Numbered from the stretch's first letter, positions 1 through 9,619 are shown. The stretch is 64,000 nucleotides of DNA from Gammaproteobacteria bacterium (GCA_022360445.1 JAKSCV010000093.1:1-64000); one strand, 5' to 3'. Notes: generated by a model from the letters alone, not told the origin. Made by a program: numbers and translations.

Positions 1-2
1 AA

Positions 3-647
3 ATGAACACGACAGCGTCTCAAATTGGCAAAAAAATAAGCTTACGGCTGATATTGATCACCCTATCCAGTCTCTTACCTGTTTCGCTCTTGGCCAATGA
101 AACCTACGTCTATAAGGAAAAAGACGGCACCATCTGGTTCACGAATATTGAGCCTAAATCCCGTGACAAAAACAAATTCACGTTGGTTAACGTGTACAAC
201 CGACAAGGTACGTACAAATCCTGCTACGGCTTGTCGCTGCACGAACAAAGACAAAGAACCCGGCCGTATGACCGGATCATTGACATCTATGCCAAACAAC
301 ATGACGTGAACCCACTGTTGATAAAATCAATCATTTGGACAGAGTCGTGCTTTGATCAACATGCGGTATCTCGAGTAGGTGCTCAGGGACTTATGCAGCT
401 TATGCCCCGCACAGCGAAAATACTGGGTGTAAAAAACAGCTTTGATCCGATCGACAATATTCAGGGAGGCACACGCTATTTCAGTCAGCTTTTAAAAGCT
501 TTTGGCCAAGACAAAAAGCTTGCCCTGGCGGCCTACAACGCGGGCCCAACCGCAGTTAAGAAATATAAGGGAATTCCTCCCTATCGGGAAACTCAAAAAT
601 ACGTCAAACGCGTACTGAAAAAATACAACCACTATCTCAGACAGTGA
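3..647 (+). CDS. Lytic transglycosylase, SLT family
   Basis: Predicted periplasmic or outer-membrane-associated murein lytic transglycosylase that cleaves the MurNAc-GlcNAc bond of peptidoglycan. Residues 1-32 form a signal-peptide-like segment (hydrophobic run around LRLILITLSSLLPVSLLA). A DUF4124-like stretch follows (YVYKEKDGTIWFTN), then the SLT domain at about 100-210. The catalytic Glu is E114 in the IIWTES motif, followed by GAQGLMQLMP and the LALAAYNAGP motif, all diagnostic of the soluble lytic transglycosylase fold. The ATG sits two bases from the window edge, so a start further upstream cannot be excluded, but the signal peptide placement fits this one. Its 3' neighbour is the convergent yicC-like gene. 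Confidence 0.9.
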   Translation: MNTTASQIGKKISLRLILITLSSLLPVSLLANETYVYKEKDGTIWFTNIEPKSRDKNKFTLVNVYNRQGTYKSCYGLSLHEQRQRTRPYDRIIDIYAKQHDVNPLLIKSIIWTESCFDQHAVSRVGAQGLMQLMPRTAKILGVKNSFDPIDNIQGGTRYFSQLLKAFGQDKKLALAAYNAGPTAVKKYKGIPPYRETQKYVKRVLKKYNHYLRQ

Positions 648-731
648 GCTCAGCGCCAGGAAGCTATCGCGCTGAAAAATTAAATGTTGCTCTAAAAACC
701 AGCAGATTTTTGAGCGGACCCGTACAAAAAA

Positions 732-1598
732 CTACTCGATATTCTGGATCTGTTCTCGCATCTGTTCTACCAGAACCTTCAGTTCAACAGATTTCTTGGT
801 CGTTTCACTGTCGTAAGACTTGGATCCCAATGTATTTGCCTCACGATTCAACTCTTGCATCAGAAAATCCAGACGCCGACCGATCGGTTCCTTTCTGTTT
901 AGAACCGCCTTAACTTCTTCAACATGCGCTTTCAGCCGATCCAATTCCTCTGCAACATCCATCTTCTGCGTACTGAAGGCCAATTCCTGCTCCAGGCGTT
1001 GTGAATCAGGCTCAACGGACAGCTCATCCAGGCGGGCTTGTAAACGCTCGCGTAACCGCTGCATTATTTGAGGAATATCTGTACTGACAGACTGGCGCAC
1101 CGCTTCGATGCCCTCACAACGTTGCAGAATGAGCGCTTTTAACTTCTCACCCTCACGTTGACGCGTATCGATTAGGTCTTTCAACGCGCCTTCCAGTAAC
1201 TGGATAGCGGCTGTGTGTAGCTGTTCAATATCTTGTTCCTGTTCGACCACCGCACCCGGCCATTTAAGTACATCCAAAGGGTTTAATTGTCGGTCACTGC
1301 TGAGCCGCTGCTGAAGTTGTCGATAAGTATCTATCAGATCTGTGACTGCAGCTTCATTAAGATTCAGATGGCCGATACGCTCTCCGCTTGCCTTGAACCG
1401 GAAGGTACAATCAATTTTCCCGCGTTTGATCTGCTTGGACACAAGTTCACGCAGACGAGCCTCCAATGCTTTGAGTTCTTCAGGCAAACGCGTGGAAACT
1501 TCCAGATAACGGTGGTTCACTGAACGCAATTCGCAACTGAGCTCACCCCACTGTGTACGGATTTCTTGTCGGCCATAGGCCGTCATACTCTTAACCAT
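732..1598 (-). CDS. yicC: YicC/YloC family endoribonuclease
   Basis: A 288-residue protein of the YicC family, the usual family length. It begins MVKSMTAYGR, the typical family N-terminus, and has the conserved C-terminal helical DUF1732 part with FLMQELNREANTLGSKS. Members are reported to act as endoribonucleases in RNA turnover. The gene is divergent from rph, the same pairing seen in many gammaproteobacteria including E. coli. A TATAAT on the minus strand at 1634-1639 may serve as its -10 box, without a clear -35. Nothing looks damaged. Confidence 0.93.
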   Translation of the reverse strand: MVKSMTAYGRQEIRTQWGELSCELRSVNHRYLEVSTRLPEELKALEARLRELVSKQIKRGKIDCTFRFKASGERIGHLNLNEAAVTDLIDTYRQLQQRLSSDRQLNPLDVLKWPGAVVEQEQDIEQLHTAAIQLLEGALKDLIDTRQREGEKLKALILQRCEGIEAVRQSVSTDIPQIMQRLRERLQARLDELSVEPDSQRLEQELAFSTQKMDVAEELDRLKAHVEEVKAVLNRKEPIGRRLDFLMQELNREANTLGSKSYDSETTKKSVELKVLVEQMREQIQNIE

Positions 1599-1633
1599 GC
1601 ACGCATCTCTCGTGTTTCGTGAATAAGGGGATT

Positions 1634-1639
1634 ATTATA
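1634..1639 (-). promoter_or_regulatory. Candidate -10 box of yicC
   Basis: The minus strand reads TATAAT here, 35 bases before the yicC ATG. No good -35 hexamer is seen at 16-18 bases, so this is a weak prediction. Confidence 0.3.
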
Positions 1640-1711
1640 CGTCAAGATCACGGCTGACGATCTCGGACCACGCGCGCGTCAGTAATCAGCGATTTTAGGA
1701 CCTTATCATTG

Positions 1712-1717
1712 TATAAT
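1712..1717 (+). promoter_or_regulatory. Candidate -10 box of rph
   Basis: A perfect TATAAT lies about 100 bases before the rph ATG in the 220-base gap between the divergent yicC and rph genes. The -35 region is weak (GCGATT at 17 bases). The gap contains nothing else I can name. Confidence 0.35.
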
Positions 1718-1818
1718 CTCGGCCTTTTTATCTTTGCCCGAGTGAATCTGAGCTTGAAAGGTACTTTCTCAGGCGATGGACCCATTGACAACAATGAACA
1801 GACAGGATGCAACGACGA

Positions 1819-2535
1819 ATGAGACCCAGCGGCCGAAAAAATAACGAACTTCGCCCTATCCACATCACACGACACTTTACCCAGCATGCGGAAGGTTCCG
1901 TATTGGTTGAGTTTGGCAATACCAAAGTGATCTGTACCGCCAGCGTGGAAGATCGTACGCCGCCTTTCTTACGTAACAGTGGCAGTGGCTGGGTCACAGC
2001 CGAATACGGAATGCTGCCCCGATCCACAGGTTCCCGTATGCGAAGAGAAGCCTCTGCGGGCAAACAAAGCGGACGTACACAAGAAATCCAACGCTTAATC
2101 GGGCGCTCTCTCAGGGCTGTTATTGATATGAAAGCGCTGGGCGAGCGTACCATCACCATCGATTGTGATGTCATACAAGCTGATGGTGGTACCCGTACCG
2201 CTGCCATTTCCGGAAGCTATGTGGCTTTACTGGATGCGGTGAACTACCTCATTAACAAGAGGATCATCAAACGAAACCCAGTCCACGGTGCAGTCGCTGC
2301 AGTATCCGTTGGCATCTACCGAGGACAGCCCGTACTGGACCTGGACTATGCAGAAGACTCCGAAGCTGAAACCGATATGAATGTTGTCATGAATGAAGTC
2401 GGCGCTTTTATCGAAATCCAAGGCACGGCTGAAGGTCATGCGTTTCATATGGGTGAACTGGAGCAAATGCTTGCCTTGTCAAAAGAGGGAATACAGTCCA
2501 TTATCGATAACCAACGACGCTCACTGGAATCTTAA
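1819..2535 (+). CDS. rph: Ribonuclease PH
   Basis: Phosphorolytic 3'-5' exoribonuclease that trims tRNA 3' ends. The 238-residue product starting MRPSGRKNN matches the family start, so I use the ATG at 1819 rather than an in-frame ATG 12 bases earlier. Family motifs seen include [12 protein letters not shown] with the adjacent basic RR..R stretch (tRNA contact) and [16 protein letters not shown] (phosphate and catalytic site). The stop overlaps the next start (TAATG), so it is translationally coupled to rdgB. Confidence 0.97.
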   Translation: MRPSGRKNNELRPIHITRHFTQHAEGSVLVEFGNTKVICTASVEDRTPPFLRNSGSGWVTAEYGMLPRSTGSRMRREASAGKQSGRTQEIQRLIGRSLRAVIDMKALGERTITIDCDVIQADGGTRTAAISGSYVALLDAVNYLINKRIIKRNPVHGAVAAVSVGIYRGQPVLDLDYAEDSEAETDMNVVMNEVGAFIEIQGTAEGHAFHMGELEQMLALSKEGIQSIIDNQRRSLES

Positions 2536-3134
2536 TGCGACAAGTGGTGCTAGCCTCAGGAAACCCAGGGAAAATCAAAGAGTTCTCTGAGTTGCTTGCA
2601 CCTCTGGATCTTGAAATTCTCCCACAAAGCCTGTTCGACACACCCGAAGCTGAAGAAACGGGCCTGAGTTTTGTCGAAAATGCCATTTTAAAAGCCCGTA
2701 ATGCCGCTGAGCACAGCCAACGGCCGGCTTTGGCAGATGATTCAGGGCTGGAAGTCGATGCATTGAACGGTGCTCCCGGTATCTATTCTGCCCGTTACGC
2801 CGGGGAACATGCCACCGACGCTTTAAACAATCAAAAGCTCCTTGAGGCACTTCAGAATACTCCTCCTCATAAGCGCACCGCTCGGTTTCGTTGTGTACTC
2901 GTTTATCTCCGGCATACTCACGACCCGTCGCCGGTCATCGCAGAAGGCACCTGGGAAGGGCGTATCAACCAAACCCTGGAAGGTGAACAAGGCTTTGGTT
3001 ACGACCCTCTATTTTACATCCCGGCATTAAGATGCACGGCCGCCCAACTGCTTTCTGCAGACAAACGCCAATACAGCCATCGCGGCCAAGCACTACAAGA
3101 CCTCTTAAGAAACCTTGAAAAAATCACCCGTTGA
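2535..3134 (+). CDS. rdgB: XTP/dITP diphosphatase (RdgB/HAM1)
   Basis: House-cleaning nucleotide pyrophosphatase that hydrolyses dITP, XTP and related non-canonical purine triphosphates. The 199-residue product has the signature N-terminus VLASGNPGKIKEF, the metal/catalytic ALADDSGLEVDALNGAPG block and the C-terminal GFGYDPLFYIP and SHRGQAL motifs. It starts inside the rph stop codon, as in many gammaproteobacterial rph-rdgB pairs, and ends four bases before the next ATG, implying one operon of at least three genes. In related genomes hemW often follows; here an aminotransferase does. Confidence 0.96.
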   Translation: MRQVVLASGNPGKIKEFSELLAPLDLEILPQSLFDTPEAEETGLSFVENAILKARNAAEHSQRPALADDSGLEVDALNGAPGIYSARYAGEHATDALNNQKLLEALQNTPPHKRTARFRCVLVYLRHTHDPSPVIAEGTWEGRINQTLEGEQGFGYDPLFYIPALRCTAAQLLSADKRQYSHRGQALQDLLRNLEKITR

Positions 3135-3138
3135 AACG

Positions 3139-4290
3139 ATGACCATCTATAACTTTGACGAAATGATCGAACGCCGACACTCAAACAGCCTGAAATGGGA
3201 TAAATATCAGGGAACCGATATCCTGCCCCTATGGGTTGCTGACATGGATTTCCGTGTGTCGCCGGCGATTACCCATGCGCTCAAAAAACGTGTTGAACAC
3301 GGCATTTTTGGCTACTCACGGCCGCCAGATGAGTTAATCCAGGTCGTCATCAATATGCTCAAAGAGCACTACGACTGGCCTGTTGAGAAAGACTGGGTTG
3401 TCTGGTTGCCCGGGGTTGTTCCCGGCCTTAGCGCTGCGTGTCGCGCTATCGGCCAGCCTGGCGATGAAGCGATATGCTGCACTCCCATCTACCATCACTT
3501 TTTGCACGTACCAGCGCGCTCAAACAGACAGCTGAAAACCGTCCCCCTGCAACTGGAACAAGGTCGCTGGACATTCGATTTCGACGCACTTGAATCCGCG
3601 TTTACAGAAAAAACAGCTTTGTTCATGTTGTGTAACCCCCACAACCCCACCGGTACAGTCTTTAACAAGGACGAATTACAGCACCTGGCTTCACTGTGCG
3701 CTCAACACAACGTCGTGATTTGCAGTGATGATATTCACTGCGGCCTGATCTTAGATGAATACAAAAAGCACATCCCCATCTCGGTTGCCGCTCCTGAAAT
3801 TGCGGACAAAACAATTACATTAATGGCCCCCAGTAAAACGTTTAACCTGGCCGGTCTCAACGCTTCTTTTGCAATTATTCCGGATCGGCATTTGAGGCAG
3901 CAATTGACTTCCGCCACCAAAAGTATTTTGCCTTCCATATCCCCTTTTGCCTTCGATGCGGCACTAGCTGCTTTTCGCGACAGTGAAGACTGGCGGCAAC
4001 AATTACTTGTCTACCTTCGACAAAATAGAGATCTGCTCAACACGAAAATCAATCAGCTAGAGCCATTATCCATGACAAAGATCGAAGGAACCTACCTTGC
4101 CTGGATCAATATTGAGCAACTGGGCCTTGATAACCCCATCAAATACTTTGAGTCCTTTGGTCTGGGCTTCTCACCAGGGAAAGAGTTCGGTGACGATCGC
4201 TTCATCAGATTAAACTTTGGCTGCACTCAAGCAACATTGATTGAAGCGCTCAAACGCCTCGAAATAGCCCTGACTTGCCATCGTCAATAA
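3139..4290 (+). CDS. MalY/PatB-family pyridoxal-phosphate aminotransferase (C-S lyase)
   Basis: Fold-type I PLP enzyme of the PatB/MalY group, whose members act as cystathionine beta-lyases (cysteine-S-conjugate cleavage). The 383-residue product has LPLWVADMDF near the N-terminus, MLCNPHNPTGTVF in the middle, SDDIHCGLIL (the Asp that contacts the PLP ring nitrogen) and MAPSKTFNLAGL, which holds the Schiff-base lysine. I use the ATG at 3139; an in-frame TTG at 3115 would overlap rdgB. The four-base gap from rdgB suggests co-transcription. The substrate is not deducible. Confidence 0.85.
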   Translation: MTIYNFDEMIERRHSNSLKWDKYQGTDILPLWVADMDFRVSPAITHALKKRVEHGIFGYSRPPDELIQVVINMLKEHYDWPVEKDWVVWLPGVVPGLSAACRAIGQPGDEAICCTPIYHHFLHVPARSNRQLKTVPLQLEQGRWTFDFDALESAFTEKTALFMLCNPHNPTGTVFNKDELQHLASLCAQHNVVICSDDIHCGLILDEYKKHIPISVAAPEIADKTITLMAPSKTFNLAGLNASFAIIPDRHLRQQLTSATKSILPSISPFAFDAALAAFRDSEDWRQQLLVYLRQNRDLLNTKINQLEPLSMTKIEGTYLAWINIEQLGLDNPIKYFESFGLGFSPGKEFGDDRFIRLNFGCTQATLIEALKRLEIALTCHRQ

Positions 4291-4448
4291 ATAATATCCT
4301 TTCACTGTAGGGCTGGCTTGTTCACACTCATCAAATTTGCACCTACCACACGCCATTTTTTGTTCTTTAAACACAGCGAGAAAGGTTGCGTTATTCTAAA
4401 TGAGCGAGCTGTAACGACAAGAGCGAATGGAATGAGCGTGCACAGACC

Positions 4449-5204
4449 CTAGTAACGGATTTGATACCAGAGGCGCCCCATCACCTCGTGAAAAACCACC
4501 CGGGTGACCATCAACGCATTGGCCTGAGGTAAAAAAGCATTGACACCCATTTCGATCGGGTTGCCTTCATTAAAAGCCGTTGGCGCAGGCGTCGCTTGAA
4601 TGCCTACCTCATTGAACGCCCACATTGTTCGCGGCATGTGCCAGGCATGCGTAACCACAACTACACTGGAAATGCCATAACGTTCTAGCATGGTGGCCAT
4701 GTGTTGAACGTTTTCATAAGTATTGTTACTGGTTTCCTCGAGCCATTTAACTTCGACTTTAAATTCTTTTTCCAGCACATCTTTCATCAATGCGGCCTCA
4801 CTGACTTCCGAGTGAAGTCGTGTCCCACCCGAAATCAACAAAGGCAGCCCCGTCATTTCGTGTAAATGCGCAGCATAACGCAGTCGTTCCAGCCCATAAC
4901 CGCTGATCGTATCACCATTGAAATCAGGCCGATTGTAATTCTGTCCGCCCCCTACAACTACAATAGCCTGGGCTGTACTCGGTGCCTTCTGAAGCGGTGG
5001 GTAGCCCGACTCAAGACTATCAACCAAGGCATATGAGATGACCGGTATGCTTGCAAAAAACAACACGGCCAGCCCGGCAATTGACAGGGAGTAACCCAAT
5101 CTCGGAAGCTTTCGAATAAGAAAAACACCAATAACGATTAAAAACAACGGCCCGGCAGGCGGGCTGATAATTGATTCAATGAGGTGAGTCACCGTAAACT
5201 GCAT
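4449..5204 (-). CDS. DUF218/YdcF-ElyC-SanA family membrane protein
   Basis: A 251-residue protein with two N-terminal hydrophobic segments (about residues 15-30 and 37-60) and a DUF218 domain. The visible family features are AIVVVGGGQ, a central GLERLRYAAHL, LLISGG and the VVVVTHAWHMPR stretch. In E. coli, ElyC and SanA of this family affect envelope polysaccharide or peptidoglycan precursor metabolism; the exact reaction is unknown. It is convergent with the PatB-like gene and divergent from comF. Confidence 0.8.
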   Translation of the reverse strand: MQFTVTHLIESIISPPAGPLFLIVIGVFLIRKLPRLGYSLSIAGLAVLFFASIPVISYALVDSLESGYPPLQKAPSTAQAIVVVGGGQNYNRPDFNGDTISGYGLERLRYAAHLHEMTGLPLLISGGTRLHSEVSEAALMKDVLEKEFKVEVKWLEETSNNTYENVQHMATMLERYGISSVVVVTHAWHMPRTMWAFNEVGIQATPAPTAFNEGNPIEMGVNAFLPQANALMVTRVVFHEVMGRLWYQIRY

Positions 5205-5497
5205 TCACATTCTCCCTGTCATTTCTCAAGTCGCCACAATCAACAACCCGCGCTGCCAATTTTCATGAATAAGCCTTTAAAAGGGCTGTCGTTAGATATC
5301 ACTTACATTGAACACATACCTTCAACCCTTTCCCGGGCGTATCCTAGCGGCCTTTATCTGCAAAGGAAAGATTTCAATGAGTGCTCCCACGCGTGCTGGG
5401 AAAGTTTAACCCAAGGGTTGTTTAACTTTATTGACACACGTATAAATTTTAATAGGTAAAAGGTATCACTCAACTACTAGGGAGCTTCAACACAACA
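5205..5497. other. Intergenic region between divergent DUF218 gene and comF
   Basis: A 293-base gap. An open frame of about 90 codons crosses it but has no recognisable domain and overlaps the start of the DUF218 gene, so I do not call it a gene. A small inverted repeat AACCC-AA-GGGTT lies near 5408-5420 inside a GTTTAAC direct repeat, possibly an operator. The sequence CTAGGGAGC just before 5498 gives comF a usable ribosome binding site. Confidence 0.4.
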
Positions 5498-6196
5498 ATG
5501 ATCCTTAAAGCGTTTCATCTACAGTTACCAAAGAGGTGTCTACTTTGTGGAAGTGTATGTCGTGATACTCACCAAGCGCTGTGCACACCTTGCCTCGCAG
5601 ATTTACCTCAGCTCAAAACAGGCTGTAGTCGTTGTCTCGCGCCTTTAGCTGGCAACATGTCACCACAAACAATATTATGCGGCCGCTGCATCAAGTCACC
5701 ACCTGCATTTGATCAGGTCATTTCATTTTACCCGTACGCGCGGCCAATCAGTGATTTCATTCTGCGGGGAAAGTTTCACCAGGACCTCGCCAGTCTTAAA
5801 CTGATCGGTGAGCTGATGGCAATACGTTTTTCAGAAAGCAATCACCTCCTTCCCAATTTGCTCACACCCGTCCCGCTCCACCCATACCGTTACTGGAAAA
5901 GAGGCTTTAATCAGTCCACAGAAATCGCCCGAACACTGGCCAAATTTTTGAACGCGCCATTGGAAAAAAATCTTATCAAACGGAACATTCATTCCGTTCC
6001 TCAAATGTCACTGCCTGCAAAAGCCCGGCAAAAAAATATACGTGGCATCTTCTCAACCCACCGCCGCATCAATGGAGAACATATCGCCGTGATTGATGAT
6101 GTGATGACCTCCGGTGCAACGGCCAATGAAATCGCCCGAGTATTGAAAAAAGCCGGCGCTTCTCGCGTGGATATCTGGACTTTTGCCCGCGCTTAA
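5498..6196 (+). CDS. comF: ComF family phosphoribosyltransferase-like protein
   Basis: A 232-residue ComF/GntX-type protein. The N-terminus carries paired cysteines of a double zinc ribbon (CLLCGSVC, CTPC, CSRC, CGRC). The C-terminal half is a type I phosphoribosyltransferase fold with a PRPP loop in IAVIDDVMTSGAT. The family supports DNA uptake and use in naturally competent bacteria; the biochemical reaction remains unsettled. It overlaps the convergent ubiA by four bases. No bioB neighbour is present, although comF and bio genes are often adjacent in gammaproteobacteria. Confidence 0.88.
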   Translation: MILKAFHLQLPKRCLLCGSVCRDTHQALCTPCLADLPQLKTGCSRCLAPLAGNMSPQTILCGRCIKSPPAFDQVISFYPYARPISDFILRGKFHQDLASLKLIGELMAIRFSESNHLLPNLLTPVPLHPYRYWKRGFNQSTEIARTLAKFLNAPLEKNLIKRNIHSVPQMSLPAKARQKNIRGIFSTHRRINGEHIAVIDDVMTSGATANEIARVLKKAGASRVDIWTFARA

Positions 6197-7119
6197 GCAA
6201 CCGACTCAGCGCCCAGTGCATAATGGGTAACAACACCTAAAAAGACGGCTAAACCAAACCAGTTATTTTGTAAAAAGGCCGCGAAGCATTTCTGAGGTTC
6301 CCGATCGCGGATAACATAGATTTGATAAGCCGCCAAACAAGCAGCCACCAACACGCCAAGATAATAATAGGTGCCCAATTCAAGCTGTTGGCCAACCAGT
6401 AGATAAATGATGATTACACAGGCTTGCAAGCATCCCACAATAAAAACATCGGCATCACCAAATAAAATAGCGGTCGATTTAACTCCCACTTTCAAGTCAT
6501 CTTCTCGGTCGACCATGGCGTACATCGTGTCGTAGGCAACCGGCCAGACGAGAGCAGCCAGAAACAGCAACCAGGTCGTTTTTGTAGTAGTTCCCAGTAC
6601 CGCCGTAAAAACCATGGGCACTCCCCAAGCAAAGGCAATACCTAAAAAAAGCTGAGGCAAATGCGTATAGCGCTTCATAAACGGATAAATCAGCGCAATC
6701 AGCACTCCTGCACATGCGAGCAAAGTCGTTTGCCAATTTAAGAACAACACTAACAGGAACGCCAAGAGCGCTAAAACCACCGCAACAATAACGGCTTCTC
6801 GCGCTTGAACGACACCGGTCGCCAGTGGACGGCCTTGTGTACGGGAAACGTGTGGATCGACATGCCGGTCGGCAAAATCATTAATCGCACACCCGGCAGA
6901 GCGCATTAAGAATGTTCCTAGACAAAAAATAACAATCAAATGGCTCTCAGGCACACCGTGAGAAGCCATCCATAGTGCGGTCAATGTTGGCCACAGCAAT
7001 AGCAAAGTCCCTATGGGCCGATGAAAACGAATCAGCAGTGAGTATTGGTACAACTTCTCCCCAACGACATGAGTTCTTAGCTTTCCAGTAATATTCTGGA
7101 TAAAAACAGACGGTGTCAT
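6193..7119 (-). CDS. ubiA: 4-hydroxybenzoate polyprenyltransferase
   Basis: Integral membrane prenyltransferase that joins 4-hydroxybenzoate to a polyprenyl chain in ubiquinone synthesis. The 308-residue product shows the first Asp-rich motif in CAINDFADRHVDPHV and the second in YDTMYAMVDREDD, with about eight hydrophobic helices between and around them. RFHRPIGTLLLLWPT near the N-terminus is typical of UbiA rather than of other family members. No ubiC lies beside it. An aryl polyene-like cluster 15 kb away could draw on the same 4-hydroxybenzoate pool if its starter were 4-hydroxybenzoate. Confidence 0.95.
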   Translation of the reverse strand: MTPSVFIQNITGKLRTHVVGEKLYQYSLLIRFHRPIGTLLLLWPTLTALWMASHGVPESHLIVIFCLGTFLMRSAGCAINDFADRHVDPHVSRTQGRPLATGVVQAREAVIVAVVLALLAFLLVLFLNWQTTLLACAGVLIALIYPFMKRYTHLPQLFLGIAFAWGVPMVFTAVLGTTTKTTWLLFLAALVWPVAYDTMYAMVDREDDLKVGVKSTAILFGDADVFIVGCLQACVIIIYLLVGQQLELGTYYYLGVLVAACLAAYQIYVIRDREPQKCFAAFLQNNWFGLAVFLGVVTHYALGAESVA

Positions 7120-7194
7120 GATACGCTCAGACCTTTAAATCCAAACAAATAGATACTATCTAGGATACAACAGATAAAACGACGGAGATAAAAA

Positions 7195-8538
7195 ATGGCA
7201 ACACACTTTGATTTGATCGCAATTGGTGGTGGCAGTGGTGGCTTATCCGTCGTTCAACGCGCCGCCAGTTATGGAGCCCAAACCGCGCTGGTGGAATATG
7301 ACAGACTCGGCGGCACCTGTGTTAATAGGGGCTGTGTGCCTAAAAAAGTCATGTGGTACGGTGCATCAGTCGCCCAAACTATCGCAGATGCGCCAGGTTA
7401 CGGCTTTGAGGTTGAACAAAAACACTTTAACTGGTCAGCCCTGGTTAACAAGCGAGAGCAGTATATTCATAATATCAATAACTGGTACAACGGTTACTTG
7501 GGTGATGCAGGCGTTACCGCTATCAATGGCCATGCGCGCTTTATTAATGCAAAAACAATAGAGGTGAATAATACGCGCTATACGGCAGATAAATTTGTCA
7601 TCGCTACCGGCGGCCGCCCCACCGTTCCTGCTGTCCCTGGTCACGAGCTCGGCATCACCTCGGACGGTTTTTTTGAGCTCAACGAACAACCAAAGCGAGT
7701 AGCCGTTATTGGTGCAGGTTACATTGCCGTTGAGTTAAGCGGCATGCTCAACGCACTGGGCAGTGACGTTGTTCAGATTATTCGAAAAAATCACTTTTTA
7801 CGCAATTTTGACCACATGATCTCGGAATCACTCACCGAGTCAATGAAAGCATCTGGCATTACAATTGAAGCGAACACCCAAGTCAAAGCCCTGCAAAAAA
7901 CGGGCGACACGATCACCATCATCACCGAAGAAGGGTCGCTCACTGGATTCGATACCGTCATCTGGGCCATTGGCCGCACGCCCCAAACCGATGATTTAGG
8001 CCTGGAAACAACAGGTGTTGACATAGATGAAAGCGGCTACATCCCGGTAGGCTCATACCAGGAGACTAATATTCCGAACATTTACGCCATCGGTGACATC
8101 ATCGGAAAAGCAGAGCTCACCCCCGTTGCCATTGCTGCTGGAAGACGCCTTGCGGATCGTTTATTCGACGGGCAAACCGAACGCAAACTGGATTATGAAG
8201 ATATCCCGAGCGTTGTCTTTAGCCACCCCCCAATCGGCACTGTTGGACCCTCTGAAACAGAGGCACGGCAAGCATATGGGCAAGCAGTCAAGGTCTATGA
8301 GTCACGATTTACCCCCATGTATAATGCCTTCACGGAACATAGCCCGGAAACACGCATGAAGTTAATTGTGAACGGGCCGGATGAACATATTATTGGTTGC
8401 CATATCATCGGTCTCAATGCAGACGAAATACTCCAAGGCTTTGCCGTTGCAATTCGCATGGGTGCAACCAAACGAGACTTTGATGATACCGTTGCAATTC
8501 ATCCAAGCAGTGCTGAAGAACTGGTAACGATGCGCTAG
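7195..8538 (+). CDS. gor: Glutathione-disulfide reductase
   Basis: NADPH-dependent flavoenzyme reducing oxidised glutathione. The FAD-binding AIGGGSGG motif is at residues 9-16, the redox-active pair C42/C47 in GGTCVNRGC, an NADPH-binding GAGYIAVE at mid-protein, the second FAD motif YAIGD, and the C-terminal interface motif HPSSAEE with the catalytic His. The length of 447 residues is close to E. coli Gor (450), and the redox cysteines fall at the same numbers. ATAAAA lies just before the ATG with a GGAG ribosome binding site. It ends 25 bases before hrcA. Confidence 0.95.
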   Translation: MATHFDLIAIGGGSGGLSVVQRAASYGAQTALVEYDRLGGTCVNRGCVPKKVMWYGASVAQTIADAPGYGFEVEQKHFNWSALVNKREQYIHNINNWYNGYLGDAGVTAINGHARFINAKTIEVNNTRYTADKFVIATGGRPTVPAVPGHELGITSDGFFELNEQPKRVAVIGAGYIAVELSGMLNALGSDVVQIIRKNHFLRNFDHMISESLTESMKASGITIEANTQVKALQKTGDTITIITEEGSLTGFDTVIWAIGRTPQTDDLGLETTGVDIDESGYIPVGSYQETNIPNIYAIGDIIGKAELTPVAIAAGRRLADRLFDGQTERKLDYEDIPSVVFSHPPIGTVGPSETEARQAYGQAVKVYESRFTPMYNAFTEHSPETRMKLIVNGPDEHIIGCHIIGLNADEILQGFAVAIRMGATKRDFDDTVAIHPSSAEELVTMR

Positions 8539-8563
8539 CAAGTCAACATAAAACAGCCAGCTT

Positions 8564-9619
8564 ATGCCGACGAAACAAGAAACACTGCCTATTCCCGAGC
8601 GTGCTCAACAGATTCTGCGCTTACTGATTGAGGAGTACATTCGCTCCGGTCAACCCGTAGGTTCGCGCACATTATCCCAGATGGGTAGCATCAGTTTTAG
8701 CTCCGCCACCATTCGTAACGTAATGGGCGACTTGGAAGACATGGGCTTTCTCACCTCTCCACACACATCAGCAGGGCGTATTCCAACCGCCCAGGGGTAT
8801 CGCTTTTTTGTCGACAAATTGGTCCGAGTTTCAGCATTAGACACCAGTGAAATCAAACGTTTCCAAGCTAATCTCGAAGCCAATCTCACCCCCGAAGAAC
8901 TCCTGAAAACGGCTTCAAACTACCTATCACAAATGACTCACATGGCGGGCATCATCACGATTCCCCGCCAGAATGCTGTGATTTTTGACCATATTGAATT
9001 CATCGCTCTATCTGATCAACGCGTGCTGGTTGTTCTCATTACCAATGACCGAGAAGTTCAAAACCGAATTATCAAAGTTGATCGTGACTTCTCCCGTGCT
9101 GAACTTGAATACGCCGCAAACTACGTCAACCGGGAGTATGTCGGCATGGACCTGACCAGTGTGCGCGACAAGGCCAAAACCGAGCTGGAATCTGCCCGGG
9201 CAGACATGCACGACCAAATGAGCGCCGTGATCGACATGGCTGGCCACGTGTTGATGACCGATGACAACACCGAAAAAGACGCCGTCATTGTAGAAGGGCA
9301 AACCAACCTGATGACGTTTGAAGAACTCTCGGACGTTGAACTCCTGAAGAAACTGTTTGATACCTTCAATCAAAAACGAGACATCCTGCACCTGCTTGAA
9401 AACTGCATTGCCGCCGAAGGTGTGAGTATCTTTATCGGCCAGGAAACTGGGCACCAAATTCCTGACGAATGCAGCATTGTCACAGCCCCCTATAATTCAG
9501 ATGGCAATGTCATTGGCATGCTGGGCGTGATTGGCCCAACCCGCATGGCTTACGATCGCATCATCCCTATTGTGGATGTCACATCGAAACTACTGGGTGC
9601 GGCCTTGAATTTCAAATAA
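8564..9619 (+). CDS. hrcA: Heat-inducible transcription repressor HrcA
   Basis: Winged-helix repressor that binds CIRCE operators and silences chaperone genes until heat shock. The 351-residue product has the N-terminal helix-turn-helix region (QPVGSRTLSQ, SSATIRNVMGDLEDMGFL, SPHTSAGRIPT) and the long GAF-like C-terminal domain ending GMLGVIGPTRMAYDRIIP. I see no CIRCE inverted repeat (TTAGCACTC-N9-GAGTGCTAA) in this window, so its targets, likely groESL, are probably elsewhere. Its 3' end contains a sigma32 promoter for grpE. Most enteric gammaproteobacteria lack hrcA. Confidence 0.95.
   Translation: MPTKQETLPIPERAQQILRLLIEEYIRSGQPVGSRTLSQMGSISFSSATIRNVMGDLEDMGFLTSPHTSAGRIPTAQGYRFFVDKLVRVSALDTSEIKRFQANLEANLTPEELLKTASNYLSQMTHMAGIITIPRQNAVIFDHIEFIALSDQRVLVVLITNDREVQNRIIKVDRDFSRAELEYAANYVNREYVGMDLTSVRDKAKTELESARADMHDQMSAVIDMAGHVLMTDDNTEKDAVIVEGQTNLMTFEELSDVELLKKLFDTFNQKRDILHLLENCIAAEGVSIFIGQETGHQIPDECSIVTAPYNSDGNVIGMLGVIGPTRMAYDRIIPIVDVTSKLLGAALNFK

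Noticed and set aside
644-913. 89-codon open frame over the yicC end
   Set aside because: Runs antisense to a well-supported yicC gene and has no family match.
5184-5459. 91-codon open frame between DUF218 gene and comF
   Set aside because: Overlaps the start of the DUF218 gene, has no domain, and lacks a clear ribosome binding site.
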